21,814 bases of DNA from an uncultured Subdoligranulum sp. (GCF_937890665.1 NZ_CALADU010000038.1:1-21814); one strand, 5' to 3'; positions 1 to 6,623 are shown, counted from the stretch's first letter. A program made the numbers and translations. Notes: generated by a model not told the origin, from the sequence alone.

Positions 1-10
1 TACTATAATA

Positions 11-52
11 CACCCGCACAGGGGATGCTGTCAAACCTGTGCGGGTGTTTTT
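11..52 (+). terminator. Rho-independent terminator
   Basis: A perfect 12-bp stem (11-22 pairs with 36-47, CACCCGCACAGG/CCTGTGCGGGTG) is followed by five T on the plus strand. It should end a rightward transcript entering from the left edge. On the minus strand the stem is followed by TATTATAG, so it may also stop the leftward operon whose last gene ends at 76. Confidence 0.85.
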
Positions 53-75
53 CAAAATTATTTTGATTATTTTGC

Positions 76-990
76 CTATTCGGCCGGGACGGCGCGGCGC
101 GTGGGCATGCTCAGCAGCGCCAGCATCACAAAGATGCAGCAAAAGCCCAGGGCGTCCCACAAGGTAAAGGGGGACCCCAGCACCAGCGTGCTGAGGATGG
201 CGGCCGTGACCGGCTCGGCAAAGCTGTACAGGCTGGCGCGCTGCGGGCCGATCAGCACCACGCCGGACATATACAGGCTGAAAGCCAGCACGTTGCCCAC
301 CACGACCACCACGGCGATGCCCAGCAGCCCCATGGCGCTGGGGCGGTAGCCCATGTTCCAGGGGCGGAACAGCAGGCTGAACGCCACCCCGCCCAGCAGG
401 AAGGCCCAGCCCTGCAGCATGGGGGTGGGGTACTGCGCCTGCAGGCGCTTGGGCCACATGGTGTAGATCACTACGGTACCGGCGCAGATCACGCCGGTGA
501 ACAGCGCAAGGGGACGGATGGCAAGGCTGGTCAGGCTGCCGTGGGTAGTCAGCAGAAAAACGCCCGCCAGCGCCAGCAGGATGCTGCACAGTTCAAACGG
601 CCGGGGCGCGCGGTGCTGCCGCAGGCAGAGCACCAGCAGGATCAGCATGGGGGAAAGATTTTGCAGGATCGTGGCGATGCCTGCGGTGGATAGCTGGATC
701 GTCAGGAAGTACAAAAACTGGCAGCAACTCACGCCCGCCAGCCCGTAGATCAGCAGGTCGATGGCGTTGCGGGGGTCGGCCTTGAAATTCCACGGGGCAA
801 AGAGCTGGCGGCGGTCCTTGAAAAAGTAGTAGCCGCACAGCAGCAGCCCCGCCAGCAGCAGGCGGATGGGCACCAGCCAGGCGGAGTCCATCTGTTCGCG
901 GGTGAACAGGTACTGCCCCATACAGCCGGAGATCCCCCAGCAGGCCGCGCCGCCCATCGTCAGGCAGGCGCCTTTTACACGGTCAGGCAT
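76..990 (-). CDS. EamA/DMT-family permease
   Basis: This is an integral membrane protein of the drug/metabolite transporter superfamily, with about ten hydrophobic segments in two EamA-type halves. Members move small metabolites across the cytoplasmic membrane; the substrate cannot be read from the sequence. The N-terminal segment has the GAACWGISG pattern usual for EamA proteins, and the length (304 aa) is typical. The reading frame opens at an ATG at 1002, but the only ribosome site (GGAGG, 1003-1007) touches that codon. The ATG at 990 lies 12 nt from it and is the better start. It then overlaps the end of the upstream HAD gene by 8 bp, which implies translational coupling. It is the last gene of the queT operon, so transport of a queuosine-related compound is possible but unproven. 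Confidence 0.85.
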   Translation of the reverse strand: MPDRVKGACLTMGGAACWGISGCMGQYLFTREQMDSAWLVPIRLLLAGLLLCGYYFFKDRRQLFAPWNFKADPRNAIDLLIYGLAGVSCCQFLYFLTIQLSTAGIATILQNLSPMLILLVLCLRQHRAPRPFELCSILLALAGVFLLTTHGSLTSLAIRPLALFTGVICAGTVVIYTMWPKRLQAQYPTPMLQGWAFLLGGVAFSLLFRPWNMGYRPSAMGLLGIAVVVVVGNVLAFSLYMSGVVLIGPQRASLYSFAEPVTAAILSTLVLGSPFTLWDALGFCCIFVMLALLSMPTRRAVPAE

Positions 991-1645
991 CGTTTTTCTC
1001 ATCCTCCAGGATCATTTGTACGGCTTGCCGCAGACCGGCGGCCACGGGGGCCCCGGCGCGGCGCAGCACTTCCGGCGGCTGGTGGCCGCCGCTTTGCAGC
1101 ACGCAGCGCACGCCCAGCGCCCGCGCCACCTCACAGTCGTGGGTCGTGTCCCCGATCATGACGGCGCGGCGCGGATCAAAGCCCGCCCTCTGCAAATATT
1201 GCAGGCCCAGTTCCACCTTGCTTTTGGCATAGATGTCGCCCAGGCCCAGCAGTTCGTCAAAGTACCCGTCCACGCCCCGCTGTTCTGCCTGGGTGCGCAG
1301 CGTACCGACGGGACTGGCGGAAAGGATCACCTGCCGCAGCCCGGCGGCTGCAAAGGCGTCCAGCGCCTCCCGCGCGCCATCCAGCAGCGGGCAGGCGGCG
1401 CTGGCGGGGATGTAATCGTCCATGAAGCAGCGGGCCAGTTTGTCAAAACTGTGGCGGGAAAAATCAAACCCGGCGCGGGCGTAATAGTCCTGCACCGGGA
1501 AACCAAAAATCGCCCGGTACTGTTCGCGGGTGTACCGCTGCGGGTAGCCGAACCGCGCCAGCAGACGGTTGAGCGCGTCCACGCACAGTTCGACATCGTC
1601 CAGCAGGGTACCGTTCCAGTCCCACAAAATCAGTTTCGGGCGCAT
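983..1645 (-). CDS. HAD-family phosphatase
   Basis: A 220-aa haloacid dehalogenase superfamily hydrolase, phosphoglycolate-phosphatase-like. Motif I is DWNGTLLDD near residues 9-17: the nucleophile Asp9 is kept, but the usual second Asp is Asn, a variant found in some HAD phosphatases. Motif II is LSAS near residue 109, and motif IV is GDTTHD in the C-terminal third. A helical cap lies between motifs I and II. The enzyme is cytosolic and probably removes phosphate from a small metabolite; the substrate is unknown. GAGGT lies 6 nt before the ATG. The gene starts 19 bp after queT ends and overlaps the EamA gene, so all three probably share one transcript. Confidence 0.88.
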   Translation of the reverse strand: MRPKLILWDWNGTLLDDVELCVDALNRLLARFGYPQRYTREQYRAIFGFPVQDYYARAGFDFSRHSFDKLARCFMDDYIPASAACPLLDGAREALDAFAAAGLRQVILSASPVGTLRTQAEQRGVDGYFDELLGLGDIYAKSKVELGLQYLQRAGFDPRRAVMIGDTTHDCEVARALGVRCVLQSGGHQPPEVLRRAGAPVAAGLRQAVQMILEDEKNDA

Positions 1646-1664
1646 AGGATTACCTCGTTATCGC

Positions 1665-2273
1665 TTACTTTTGGGTGAAGATCCGCCGAAGCGCGGCGTT
1701 GGATTCGATCAGCCGGACCAGTGCCACACCCAGCACCGTGCAGCTGATGATCTCCCCGATGCCCACGCTGATGCCGTTGGTCAGGCACAGCAGCCAGACC
1801 GGGGCGCTCATGGCGGTAAAGTCGGTGAAGAATACCGTAATCTCGATGCCCACGATGACGGCGTTAAAAAGCACCGGCGGCAGCGAAGCCGGGATCGCCA
1901 ACCCCTTGATGCGCACATTGCGCAGCCGGTAGGTGACCAGGCAGGCCAGCAGGGTCGCCAGCGTGCCGAAGATCACGTCCAGGATCGTGGAGCCGAACAG
2001 GTTGGCCAGGAAGCAGCCCAGCGTCACGCCCACGATGTACTCCGCCCCAAAGACGGGCAGCAGGCAGAGGGCTTCGGCCACGCGCACCTGCACGGCGCCG
2101 TAGCTGAAGGGCGCCAGCACCAGGCACAGCACCACATAGACGGCCGCGATCGCGGCGCAGCGCACCAGCCCCTGCACGGGGGCGCGCCCGCTGCCCTGCG
2201 GGAGCAGGCGCAGCGCCACAAAAGCGACGGCGACGGCCGCCAGGGCCGCAACGAACACAGTAACAGAAAACAT
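1665..2273 (-). CDS. queT: QueT queuosine-precursor transporter (ECF S-component)
   Basis: A 202-aa, very hydrophobic protein with about six membrane segments, matching the QueT family: substrate-binding S-components of energy-coupling factor transporters that import preQ0, preQ1 or related 7-deazaguanines for tRNA queuosine. The middle part, with EALCLLPVFG followed by a VGVTLGCFLANLFGS stretch, is characteristic. The shared ECF ATPases and T-component are not in this window. The ATG at 2273 follows GGAG by 6 nt. The preQ1-III riboswitch directly upstream independently supports the substrate class. First gene of an operon with the HAD and EamA genes. Confidence 0.93.
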   Translation of the reverse strand: MFSVTVFVAALAAVAVAFVALRLLPQGSGRAPVQGLVRCAAIAAVYVVLCLVLAPFSYGAVQVRVAEALCLLPVFGAEYIVGVTLGCFLANLFGSTILDVIFGTLATLLACLVTYRLRNVRIKGLAIPASLPPVLFNAVIVGIEITVFFTDFTAMSAPVWLLCLTNGISVGIGEIISCTVLGVALVRLIESNAALRRIFTQK

Positions 2274-2279
2274 ACAATA

Positions 2280-2385
2280 CTCCGGCGGGATAGATTTTGA
2301 CCGCGCGCGGGACCGCCAGCCCCACGCCGGTTTGTCGCCGTGCCGGGCACGGCGGAGCCTAAAATCCTAAGTTGCTCAACAAGGG
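2280..2385 (-). promoter_or_regulatory. preQ1-III riboswitch controlling queT
   Basis: Read on the minus strand, the leader shows the class III preQ1 riboswitch pattern. A P1 stem pairs GAGC (2377-2374) with GCTC, enclosing AACTTAGGATTTTAG. A GC hairpin follows (GCCGTGC/GCACGGC, 2353-2337). Next come CTGGCGG (2319-2313) and a GGTCAAAATC stretch, and finally CCGCCGGAG (2288-2280). CTGGCGG can pair with CCGCCGG, covering part of the ribosome site GGAG at 2283-2280. The expected effect is lower queT translation when preQ1 is bound. I recognised it by close resemblance to the Faecalibacterium-type class III aptamer; no covariance search was run. Confidence 0.9.
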
Positions 2386-2388
2386 GCT

Positions 2389-2417
2389 ATTATAACAAAG
2401 GAAGCGTATCTTTGCAA
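2389..2417 (-). promoter_or_regulatory. Promoter of the queT operon
   Basis: On the minus strand TTGCAA (2417-2412) is separated by 17 nt from a perfect TATAAT (2394-2389), giving a start near 2382, just upstream of the riboswitch. It is back to back with the tRNA promoter at 2428-2456. Confidence 0.8.
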
Positions 2418-2427
2418 GGGGGCGGGG

Positions 2428-2456
2428 TTGACTTTCTGCTCCAAAGCGTTTATAAT
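2428..2456 (+). promoter_or_regulatory. Strong promoter of the tRNA-Leu unit
   Basis: TTGACT (2428-2433), a 17-nt spacer and TATAAT (2451-2456). Transcription should start near 2463, just before the truncated tRNA at 2470, and run into the intact tRNA-Leu at 2655. Confidence 0.85.
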
Positions 2457-2469
2457 AGCAACGTCCCTT

Positions 2470-2512
2470 GCCGGTGTGTTGGAATTGGCAGACGAGACGG
2501 ACTCAAAATCTA
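2470..2512 (+). pseudogene. 5' half of a tRNA-Leu(CAA), truncated in the anticodon arm
   Basis: From 2470 the sequence is a good tRNA-Leu start: acceptor strand GCCGGTG, D-arm with GGAATTGGCAGACG, and anticodon loop with CTCAAAA. It resembles the intact copy at 2655 but is not identical. After ACTCAAAATC (2501-2510) the 3' anticodon stem no longer pairs well, and no T-arm or CACCGGC acceptor strand appears before the next tRNA. It keeps its own strong promoter. The break in the anticodon arm is where many tyrosine recombinases cross over, so it may be an attachment-site half or an old insertion scar. Confidence 0.7.
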
Positions 2513-2654
2513 CTGCGTGGAATATTGGATGCCATTGCAAAAACCTTGGCAAATCGGGACTTTCAAAACTTTGCAAGTGCATTTGGTTTTAATATCCCTC
2601 CTGCACATCCCTTCGAAATTGGGATTATACGGGATAGGGAATTAAAATAGAAAT
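2513..2654 (+). other. Spacer between broken and intact tRNA-Leu
   Basis: This 142-bp stretch is less GC-rich than the chromosomal genes and matches neither half of a tRNA. It contains TTGCAA-type short repeats and a weak TTGGGA-18-TAAAAT promoter-like pair (2619-2648). That pair is too close to 2655 to give a tRNA leader. It may be residue of an integrated element. No convincing gene is seen. Confidence 0.4.
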
Positions 2655-2739
2655 GCCGGTGTGGCGGAATAGGCAGACGCACGTGACTCAAAATCACGCG
2701 GAGAAATCCGTGCCGGTTCAAGTCCGGCCACCGGCACCA
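2655..2739 (+). tRNA. tRNA-Leu (anticodon CAA)
   Basis: A complete 85-nt class II tRNA. The acceptor stem is GCCGGTG (2655-2661) with CACCGGC (2729-2735), the anticodon stem CGTGA/TCACG, and the loop CTCAAAA with CAA at 2689-2691, reading UUG codons. A long variable arm follows, then a T-arm with GGTTCAAGTCC, discriminator A and an encoded CCA (2737-2739). It is followed at once by a terminator and the convergent ICE integrase, so its 3' end is a candidate attachment site. Confidence 0.95.
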
Positions 2740-2746
2740 GTCCTTT

Positions 2747-2777
2747 GCCCTAAACTCTTGGAGTTTAGGGCTTTTTT
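2747..2777 (+). terminator. Terminator after tRNA-Leu
   Basis: An 11-bp perfect stem (GCCCTAAACTC 2747-2757 with GAGTTTAGGGC 2761-2771), a TTG loop and six T. The T-run overlaps the stop codon of the convergent integrase gene (2776-2778). Confidence 0.9.
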
Positions 2778-4281
2778 ATTGCCCAACAATTTGCACGCTG
2801 GCGTTTTCTGGGTAAAATTCAAGGATCGCATTTGCCGACGAGACTTTGCTGTTGTAATCAAGATGAGTGTAAATATTTGATGTCGTTCCGATGTCGCTAT
2901 GTCCCAGCCACTCTTGAATTTCTTTCAAGCTGACACCGTTGGCATAAAGAAGGCTGGCACAGCTATGGCGGAGATCATGGAAGCGGATTTTTTTCAGTCC
3001 GTGGTTTTTCAGTACAATCTCGAAATGCTGCGTGATGAAGTTTGGCTTGATAAGTTCGCCTACTGCATTTACATAGATGTAATCCAAATATTTTTTGCAG
3101 TAGGCTGCACCGCATACTTTTTGATTGAGCAGCTGCTCTTGCTTTAAGCGCCGCAGCAGTTCTTCAAAGGGGCGAACCAAAGGCAAGGTCCGATAACTGG
3201 ACTTTGTTTTCGCTCGATCTTTTTGTATGGTGATGTTTTTGCCATCCAGATTGACTTGTGTAACTACGTGCTTAATTCGGATTGTCTTTTTTTCAAAATC
3301 AATGGCATCCCACTTTAGCCCAACGGCCTCGCTTCGCCTCAGACCGTAAAAAGCAGCAAGGATAACACCTAGCTCAAGGGGGTCACCTTTTACGGCTTTG
3401 AATAGCGTTTCAAGTTCTTGGTCGTTGTAAATCGTTGCAACATATTTTTTCTTTCGGGGTCTTTCCACACGGTCGGCAGGGTTTGATTTGATAAGTCCGA
3501 TTTGAAAGGCATATTGCAGACATTTGCGGATATTGGCATGGCGATGGATGACGGTATTGGCCGTGAGTCCTCTATTGAGTTCAAACTGGTAGTAATCCTG
3601 GATGTGTTTTGGGTGTCTCTCCAGTTCCTGCAGGGTAAGCATTTTATCTCTGAAATAGGGGACGATGCTTCTCTTAATGGCATTGGAATAGGACGAATAA
3701 GTTGTTAATTCAACACAGCTTTTCATCATTTCCAGCCATTCCAATAAAAAATCCGTAAAAAGGATCGGTACTTCATCGGCACAAGGATTGACCTGTAGCG
3801 CACAGTTTTCTTCAATCCATTGCAGCTCTACCGCATACTGGAACACTGCGACAATGATTTCATGATACAGGAGTAGGTCGTTTGTTGCCGCGCCGTTCTG
3901 TTGATTTTCAGAATGGAAAAAGGCTTCAAGTTCTTTCGTCGTTAGCTTTAACAAACATACCGGGTGCTTTTGAAAATAGGGAATAATGGTTTTCTTTATT
4001 TCATAGGCATATTCGGCATAGGTATTGCTATCCAATGTGGAAGCACGGTCTTTTAACCACTTCACCAAAAAGTCTGAAAAAAGCATATCGGCGTTTTCCA
4101 TCTGATTCTCAGGGGCAAATTCTTTGCGTGTTTTTAGCAACAACGCTTCTGCTCGTTTCTTATTTCCCTTGATAAGCAGTCCGGTACTGATGGACTTTCC
4201 CCTTCGCTTACCATCCTTGCCCTTCCAGCTTAGAATCATTTGATAGTATCCGTTTTGTTCTCTCAGGTGTCCTGCTACCAT
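2776..4281 (-). CDS. int: Tyrosine-type site-specific integrase of the ICE
   Basis: A 501-aa phage-type integrase that cuts and rejoins the element at its attachment sites. All catalytic residues are visible: Arg315 in FYGLRRSEAV, Lys360 in AKTKSSYRTL, His435/Arg438 in FHDLRHS, His461 in LGHSDIGTT and the nucleophile Tyr471 in SNIYTH. The N-terminus (about 1-60) resembles an arm-type DNA-binding domain. The core-binding SAM-like region seems duplicated: residues 66-122 (LFSDFLVKWL, IKKTIIPYF) and 174-231 (LFTDFLLEWL, IKRSIVPYF) are clearly alike. This makes the protein about 100 residues longer than the usual 380-400. GGAGG lies 5 nt before the ATG. The gene points towards the tRNA end of the element, as usual for ICE integrases. 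Confidence 0.96.
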   Translation of the reverse strand: MVAGHLREQNGYYQMILSWKGKDGKRRGKSISTGLLIKGNKKRAEALLLKTRKEFAPENQMENADMLFSDFLVKWLKDRASTLDSNTYAEYAYEIKKTIIPYFQKHPVCLLKLTTKELEAFFHSENQQNGAATNDLLLYHEIIVAVFQYAVELQWIEENCALQVNPCADEVPILFTDFLLEWLEMMKSCVELTTYSSYSNAIKRSIVPYFRDKMLTLQELERHPKHIQDYYQFELNRGLTANTVIHRHANIRKCLQYAFQIGLIKSNPADRVERPRKKKYVATIYNDQELETLFKAVKGDPLELGVILAAFYGLRRSEAVGLKWDAIDFEKKTIRIKHVVTQVNLDGKNITIQKDRAKTKSSYRTLPLVRPFEELLRRLKQEQLLNQKVCGAAYCKKYLDYIYVNAVGELIKPNFITQHFEIVLKNHGLKKIRFHDLRHSCASLLYANGVSLKEIQEWLGHSDIGTTSNIYTHLDYNSKVSSANAILEFYPENASVQIVGQ

Positions 4282-4368
4282 TTTTACCTCCTTCTGTAGT
4301 AGCTGTATTCACCCGCTGTTGACACTCATATCTTAGCATCCGATGAAGGATAATCACAAGGATAAGGA

Positions 4369-4590
4369 CTAACTTTGTCCAATCACATTCAAATAGTTGA
4401 AAATATACAATTTAGGGATTTTGTAAATTCGGCCCACCCTGAAATGCTTGATATGGTTCTTTTGCAGCAGATGGTAAGCAGACTTCTCACTGATCCCTAA
4501 CATTTGGCTCATTTGACTGACATTCACCACGTCGGGATACTCTTTGAAAATCAGTGCATAAACATCTTTTTGTGATAATGACACACTCAT
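4369..4590 (-). CDS. xis: Excisionase-like helix-turn-helix protein
   Basis: A 73-aa basic protein with a MerR/excisionase-type helix-turn-helix: a helix near VNVSQMSQMLGIS, the recognition helix in EKSAYHLLQKNHI, and a wing in HFRVGRIYKIPK. Such proteins bend DNA at the element ends and push the integrase towards excision. AGGAGG lies 8 nt before the ATG. It sits 87 bp upstream of int on the same strand, the usual xis-int order. An inverted repeat (4629-4687) lies just upstream and may control it. Confidence 0.85.
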   Translation of the reverse strand: MSVSLSQKDVYALIFKEYPDVVNVSQMSQMLGISEKSAYHLLQKNHIKHFRVGRIYKIPKLYIFNYLNVIGQS

Positions 4591-4628
4591 ATTGAAGACC
4601 TCCTCGGTTGGAGAATGTCATAACAGAA

Positions 4629-4687
4629 ATAGCCGCACCAATGATGCCTTGCCTTGCGCATTCGCATAAGTCCATTGGTGCGGCTAT
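4629..4687 (-). repeat. 15-bp perfect inverted repeat upstream of xis
   Basis: ATAGCCGCACCAATG (4629-4643) and its exact complement (4673-4687) flank 29 nt. The repeat ends about 25 bp upstream of the xis ribosome site. If transcribed towards xis it would form a stable hairpin with a moderately U-rich tail, so it could attenuate or be an operator. The arms start directly at a TATATA box (4685-4690). Confidence 0.75.
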
Positions 4688-4714
4688 ATATTTTGTTTTC
4701 TATATTAACGTCAT
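4685..4714 (-). promoter_or_regulatory. Possible xis-int promoter
   Basis: On the minus strand ATGACG (4714-4709) and TATATA (4690-4685) are separated by 18 nt, a weak match. A start near 4678 would fall inside the first arm of the inverted repeat, which would then act as an operator rather than a full RNA hairpin. Confidence 0.3.
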
Positions 4715-4863
4715 ATTTGCCACGCGCCCCTGACGATGGGGACAGAACAGGCCGCCGCTGGCGCGGCCGTCATAACTCCGTAGCGTCGTTCGTAGCGTGC
4801 GCCACAGGGTTCCCCTCAAGTCTTGGAGGGGCTGTGAAGAAGTATCATTATCCACCCGCGCGA
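4715..4863. other. Non-coding GC-rich stretch with hairpins
   Basis: No convincing gene is seen. The stretch can form several hairpins: CCCCTC/GAGGGG (4812-4817 with 4826-4831), a GGCCGCCGCTGGCGCGGCC-type fold around 4751-4769, and short repeats of GTAGCGT (near 4779 and 4791). It lies between the short ORF at 4864-5154 and xis. It could be leader or regulatory RNA of the excision module. Confidence 0.4.
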
Positions 4864-5154
4864 TCATCGCGCACTGTATGCCACAACTGTGCCTGAGAAT
4901 ACGGTGGGCGCTCCGCTGGCAACCTTTTTCACCTCTTGGTTACTAGCATCATGGCGTCGTTTCTCGTTCGCTCCCGCGTGGGATATGTACCTGTTCTGCC
5001 GTGTATTCAGTTGCCAAAGATCAGCGAAAGAAAAACCTTTCTTAACAACCATGACAAAAACAGACGGTTTGTCCCCTCTATAAATGCAGACTTGTGAAAT
5101 AATCACACAATAAGGCGGTGACTTCAACCGGCTGCTTTTTCGGCTATACGGCAT
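4864..5154 (-). CDS. Short ORF of unknown function after the sigma factor gene
   Basis: A 96-aa reading frame starting 5 bp after the sigma factor stop codon, on the same strand. The product is basic and has no membrane segment; the middle part (VVKKGFSFADLWQLNTRQNRY) looks protein-like. There is no clear ribosome site of its own, so expression would rely on coupling to the sigma gene. I do not recognise a domain. It may be a conserved ICE backbone ORF or a chance frame; the downstream half (ending GTVVAYSAR) is less convincing. Confidence 0.4.
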   Translation of the reverse strand: MPYSRKSSRLKSPPYCVIISQVCIYRGDKPSVFVMVVKKGFSFADLWQLNTRQNRYISHAGANEKRRHDASNQEVKKVASGAPTVFSGTVVAYSAR

Positions 5155-5159
5155 TCATT

Positions 5160-5591
5160 TTATTTGCCCGCGTCCAACAGTTGCGCCAGTTTCTTCAACC
5201 CACACTGAATGCTGTCCCACACACGGCGCCGGTCGACGCCCTCAATTTGGGCAATCTCGGCCACAGACATATCCAGATAGAACCGGGCATAAATGCGCCG
5301 GGCCTGGATAGTGGGCAGCTGCGTCAGTGCGGTGTGCAGCCTTTTCCGCATTTCATCCTGCTCCAGAATTTCTCCTGGAGTGGGTGGCTGAGCGAGAACA
5401 TCATTTTCGATGCCGTCCTCCCGGTCTAACGAGTAATGAGCCTTGTGCCGGAATTTTCGACGTTCGTGGGCGGCCTCCGCCCGCTGGCTTGCCCGGAACA
5501 CCGACCACACTTCGTCGGATACTTCTACAAAGGTATTCTCTCCGTCAGAGAGGGGATGGGTATAATATTTTTCAAGGTCAATAGTTTTCAT
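5160..5591 (-). CDS. Sigma-70-like factor (ICE backbone)
   Basis: A 143-aa protein with a sigma-70 region-4-type helix-turn-helix at about 109-134 (MSVAEIAQIEGVDRRRVWDS). Before it come a helix (LHTALTQLPTIQARRIYARF) and a linker with the RKFRHKAHYSLDRE motif common in ICE-encoded small sigma factors. It lacks region 2, so it may act as a DNA-binding regulator rather than a full sigma factor. The frame stays open to 5753, but the ATG at 5591 has GGAGG 8 nt upstream and starts the conserved MKTIDLEKYY sequence. It precedes the xis-int pair and probably controls element genes. Confidence 0.88.
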   Translation of the reverse strand: MKTIDLEKYYTHPLSDGENTFVEVSDEVWSVFRASQRAEAAHERRKFRHKAHYSLDREDGIENDVLAQPPTPGEILEQDEMRKRLHTALTQLPTIQARRIYARFYLDMSVAEIAQIEGVDRRRVWDSIQCGLKKLAQLLDAGK

Positions 5592-5694
5592 GGACTGTAC
5601 CTCCGTCTGGTTTTGTCGTTGGAAAAGACAAAAATCAGAACGGCGGCCCGCGGATGCGAACATATAGGAAACGGGCAAAAAGGCGATATAATAT

Positions 5695-5734
5695 AAAAAG
5701 AGCGCCCGCCGCATACTGGATACGGCGGACGCGA
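5695..5734 (-). terminator. Terminator of the XRE-agrBD transcript
   Basis: On the minus strand a GC-rich stem (GCGTCCGCCG with CGGCGGGCGC, one G-T pair) is followed by CTCTTTTTAT. It lies about 28 bp after the AgrD-like gene and separates the agr operon from the sigma gene. Confidence 0.8.
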
Positions 5735-5761
5735 GGGGGTTATTGAAGATCACGTAGTTGC

Positions 5762-5923
5762 TTACTTTTTGTCCTGCGGCTGAGGCGGCAGGGGCTTCTC
5801 AGGCCGGTGGGGCTGGTAAGTACCCCAAAAAGTATCCGGCGGCCAGCCATAGAGTTCCCGGCGAACAATTCCCTGCGCCGCCTTGTGGACCAGCTTTTGT
5901 GCAAAGGGCTCTTTCGTTTTCAT
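5762..5923 (-). CDS. agrD: AgrD-like autoinducer precursor without cysteine
   Basis: A 53-aa peptide directly downstream of agrB (41 bp), with AGGAGG 9 nt before its ATG. The layout is that of AgrD: a basic amphipathic N-terminal helix (1-24, KEPFAQKLVHKAAQGIVRR), a short core (GWPPDTFWGTYQP, 26-38) and a charged, proline-rich C-terminal tail. AgrB proteins cut such precursors and cyclise the core to a thiolactone through a Cys. Here there is no Cys or Ser at all; from memory of related WPPxC...YQP peptides, Thr31 sits where Cys is expected. A lactone through threonine, or a linear signal, is therefore possible. Too short for many gene finders. Position and layout make the AgrD role likely; the chemistry is inference. 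Confidence 0.78.
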   Translation of the reverse strand: MKTKEPFAQKLVHKAAQGIVRRELYGWPPDTFWGTYQPHRPEKPLPPQPQDKK

Positions 5924-5964
5924 GGCAGTTTCCCTCCTAAATAATCAAATATTTACAAAGCGCA

Positions 5965-6528
5965 TTACTGCGCGCCAAGCCCTGAATTTGCCAATACGAG
6001 CATGACAGCGACCGCCAACAGCGAGACCGCCATACAACTTGCCAGTGGCGCACAGATGTATAACAGCAGGCCCCCCATGAGGGCAGTACCGGCAAGGCGA
6101 AGCCGGACTCTTGGGCGAATGGCGGCGATTTCATTGGCTGTCAGATGGAGGGAAGCGTTATTGGCGGGCGCCAGTGCAAAAATGCATAGGGTCGCGGCAA
6201 ATAAAACGGCGCCTATGAGAAACGGCGAATGAAGATTTTTTGCCAGAATTAGCGCCGCAATCATGGTACCAAGCGAGGTCAACAGGCAGCCGTGTGGTGT
6301 TTTCGCATGGTAGCCGCCGGTTCGTGTTCGCAGAAAGCGGAAGGTGTACAGGTAGAGGAAAGAGCCGATCCAGCCGACGAGCATGGCTCCGACAGGGAGG
6401 AGCAAAAGAAAGGTAAGGGAACCTATCATCCGGCGGGCAAGGCCGTATTGAAACCATTCGGCTTGGGCGGGTTCAATGTAATGCTTTTGCAGAAAAAAGC
6501 GTGTCACGCTTTTTGCCAAAGTCTCCAT
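5965..6528 (-). CDS. agrB: AgrB-family peptide-processing membrane protease
   Basis: An AgrB protein that removes the C-terminal tail of the AgrD precursor, helps form the ring and starts export. The sequence shows RTRTGGYHAKTPHGC, holding the catalytic His and, seven residues later, the catalytic Cys (His74 and Cys81 from this start). It has four to six hydrophobic segments, and its length (187 aa) is typical. The frame opens at an ATG at 6537, but AGGAG touches that codon; the ATG at 6528 is 9 nt away and preferred. It lies between the XRE gene (95 bp upstream) and the AgrD-like gene (41 bp downstream). The catalytic pair is intact, so the missing Cys in the substrate is not explained by a dead protease. 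Confidence 0.93.
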   Translation of the reverse strand: METLAKSVTRFFLQKHYIEPAQAEWFQYGLARRMIGSLTFLLLLPVGAMLVGWIGSFLYLYTFRFLRTRTGGYHAKTPHGCLLTSLGTMIAALILAKNLHSPFLIGAVLFAATLCIFALAPANNASLHLTANEIAAIRPRVRLRLAGTALMGGLLLYICAPLASCMAVSLLAVAVMLVLANSGLGAQ

Positions 6529-6623
6529 TGGGATCATCTCCTGATGCAGCTATTTTATCAATTCTGGAAGAAAATCGCCAAGAAAACGGCACGAATGCAA
6601 AAAATACAGCACGAACGCAAAAA

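Noticed and set aside
866..1678. Long plus-strand ORF (270 aa)
   Set aside because: It lies opposite the HAD gene and part of EamA, has no ribosome site and no recognisable domain; it is a GC-rich shadow.
1569..2300. Plus-strand ORF of 243 aa opposite queT
   Set aside because: Composition (His, Gln, Arg, Gly-rich) is that of an antisense frame of a GC-rich gene; queT is certain.
2468..2650. 60-aa ORF over the truncated tRNA
   Set aside because: Its start lies in tRNA sequence and no ribosome site is present.
2470..2739. tRNA-Leu split by a group I intron
   Set aside because: The downstream tRNA is complete by itself, no orphan 3' half exists, and about 140 nt is too short for such an intron.
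4487..4675. 62-aa ORF overlapping the start of xis
   Set aside because: It is in another frame from xis, starts inside the inverted repeat and has no ribosome site.
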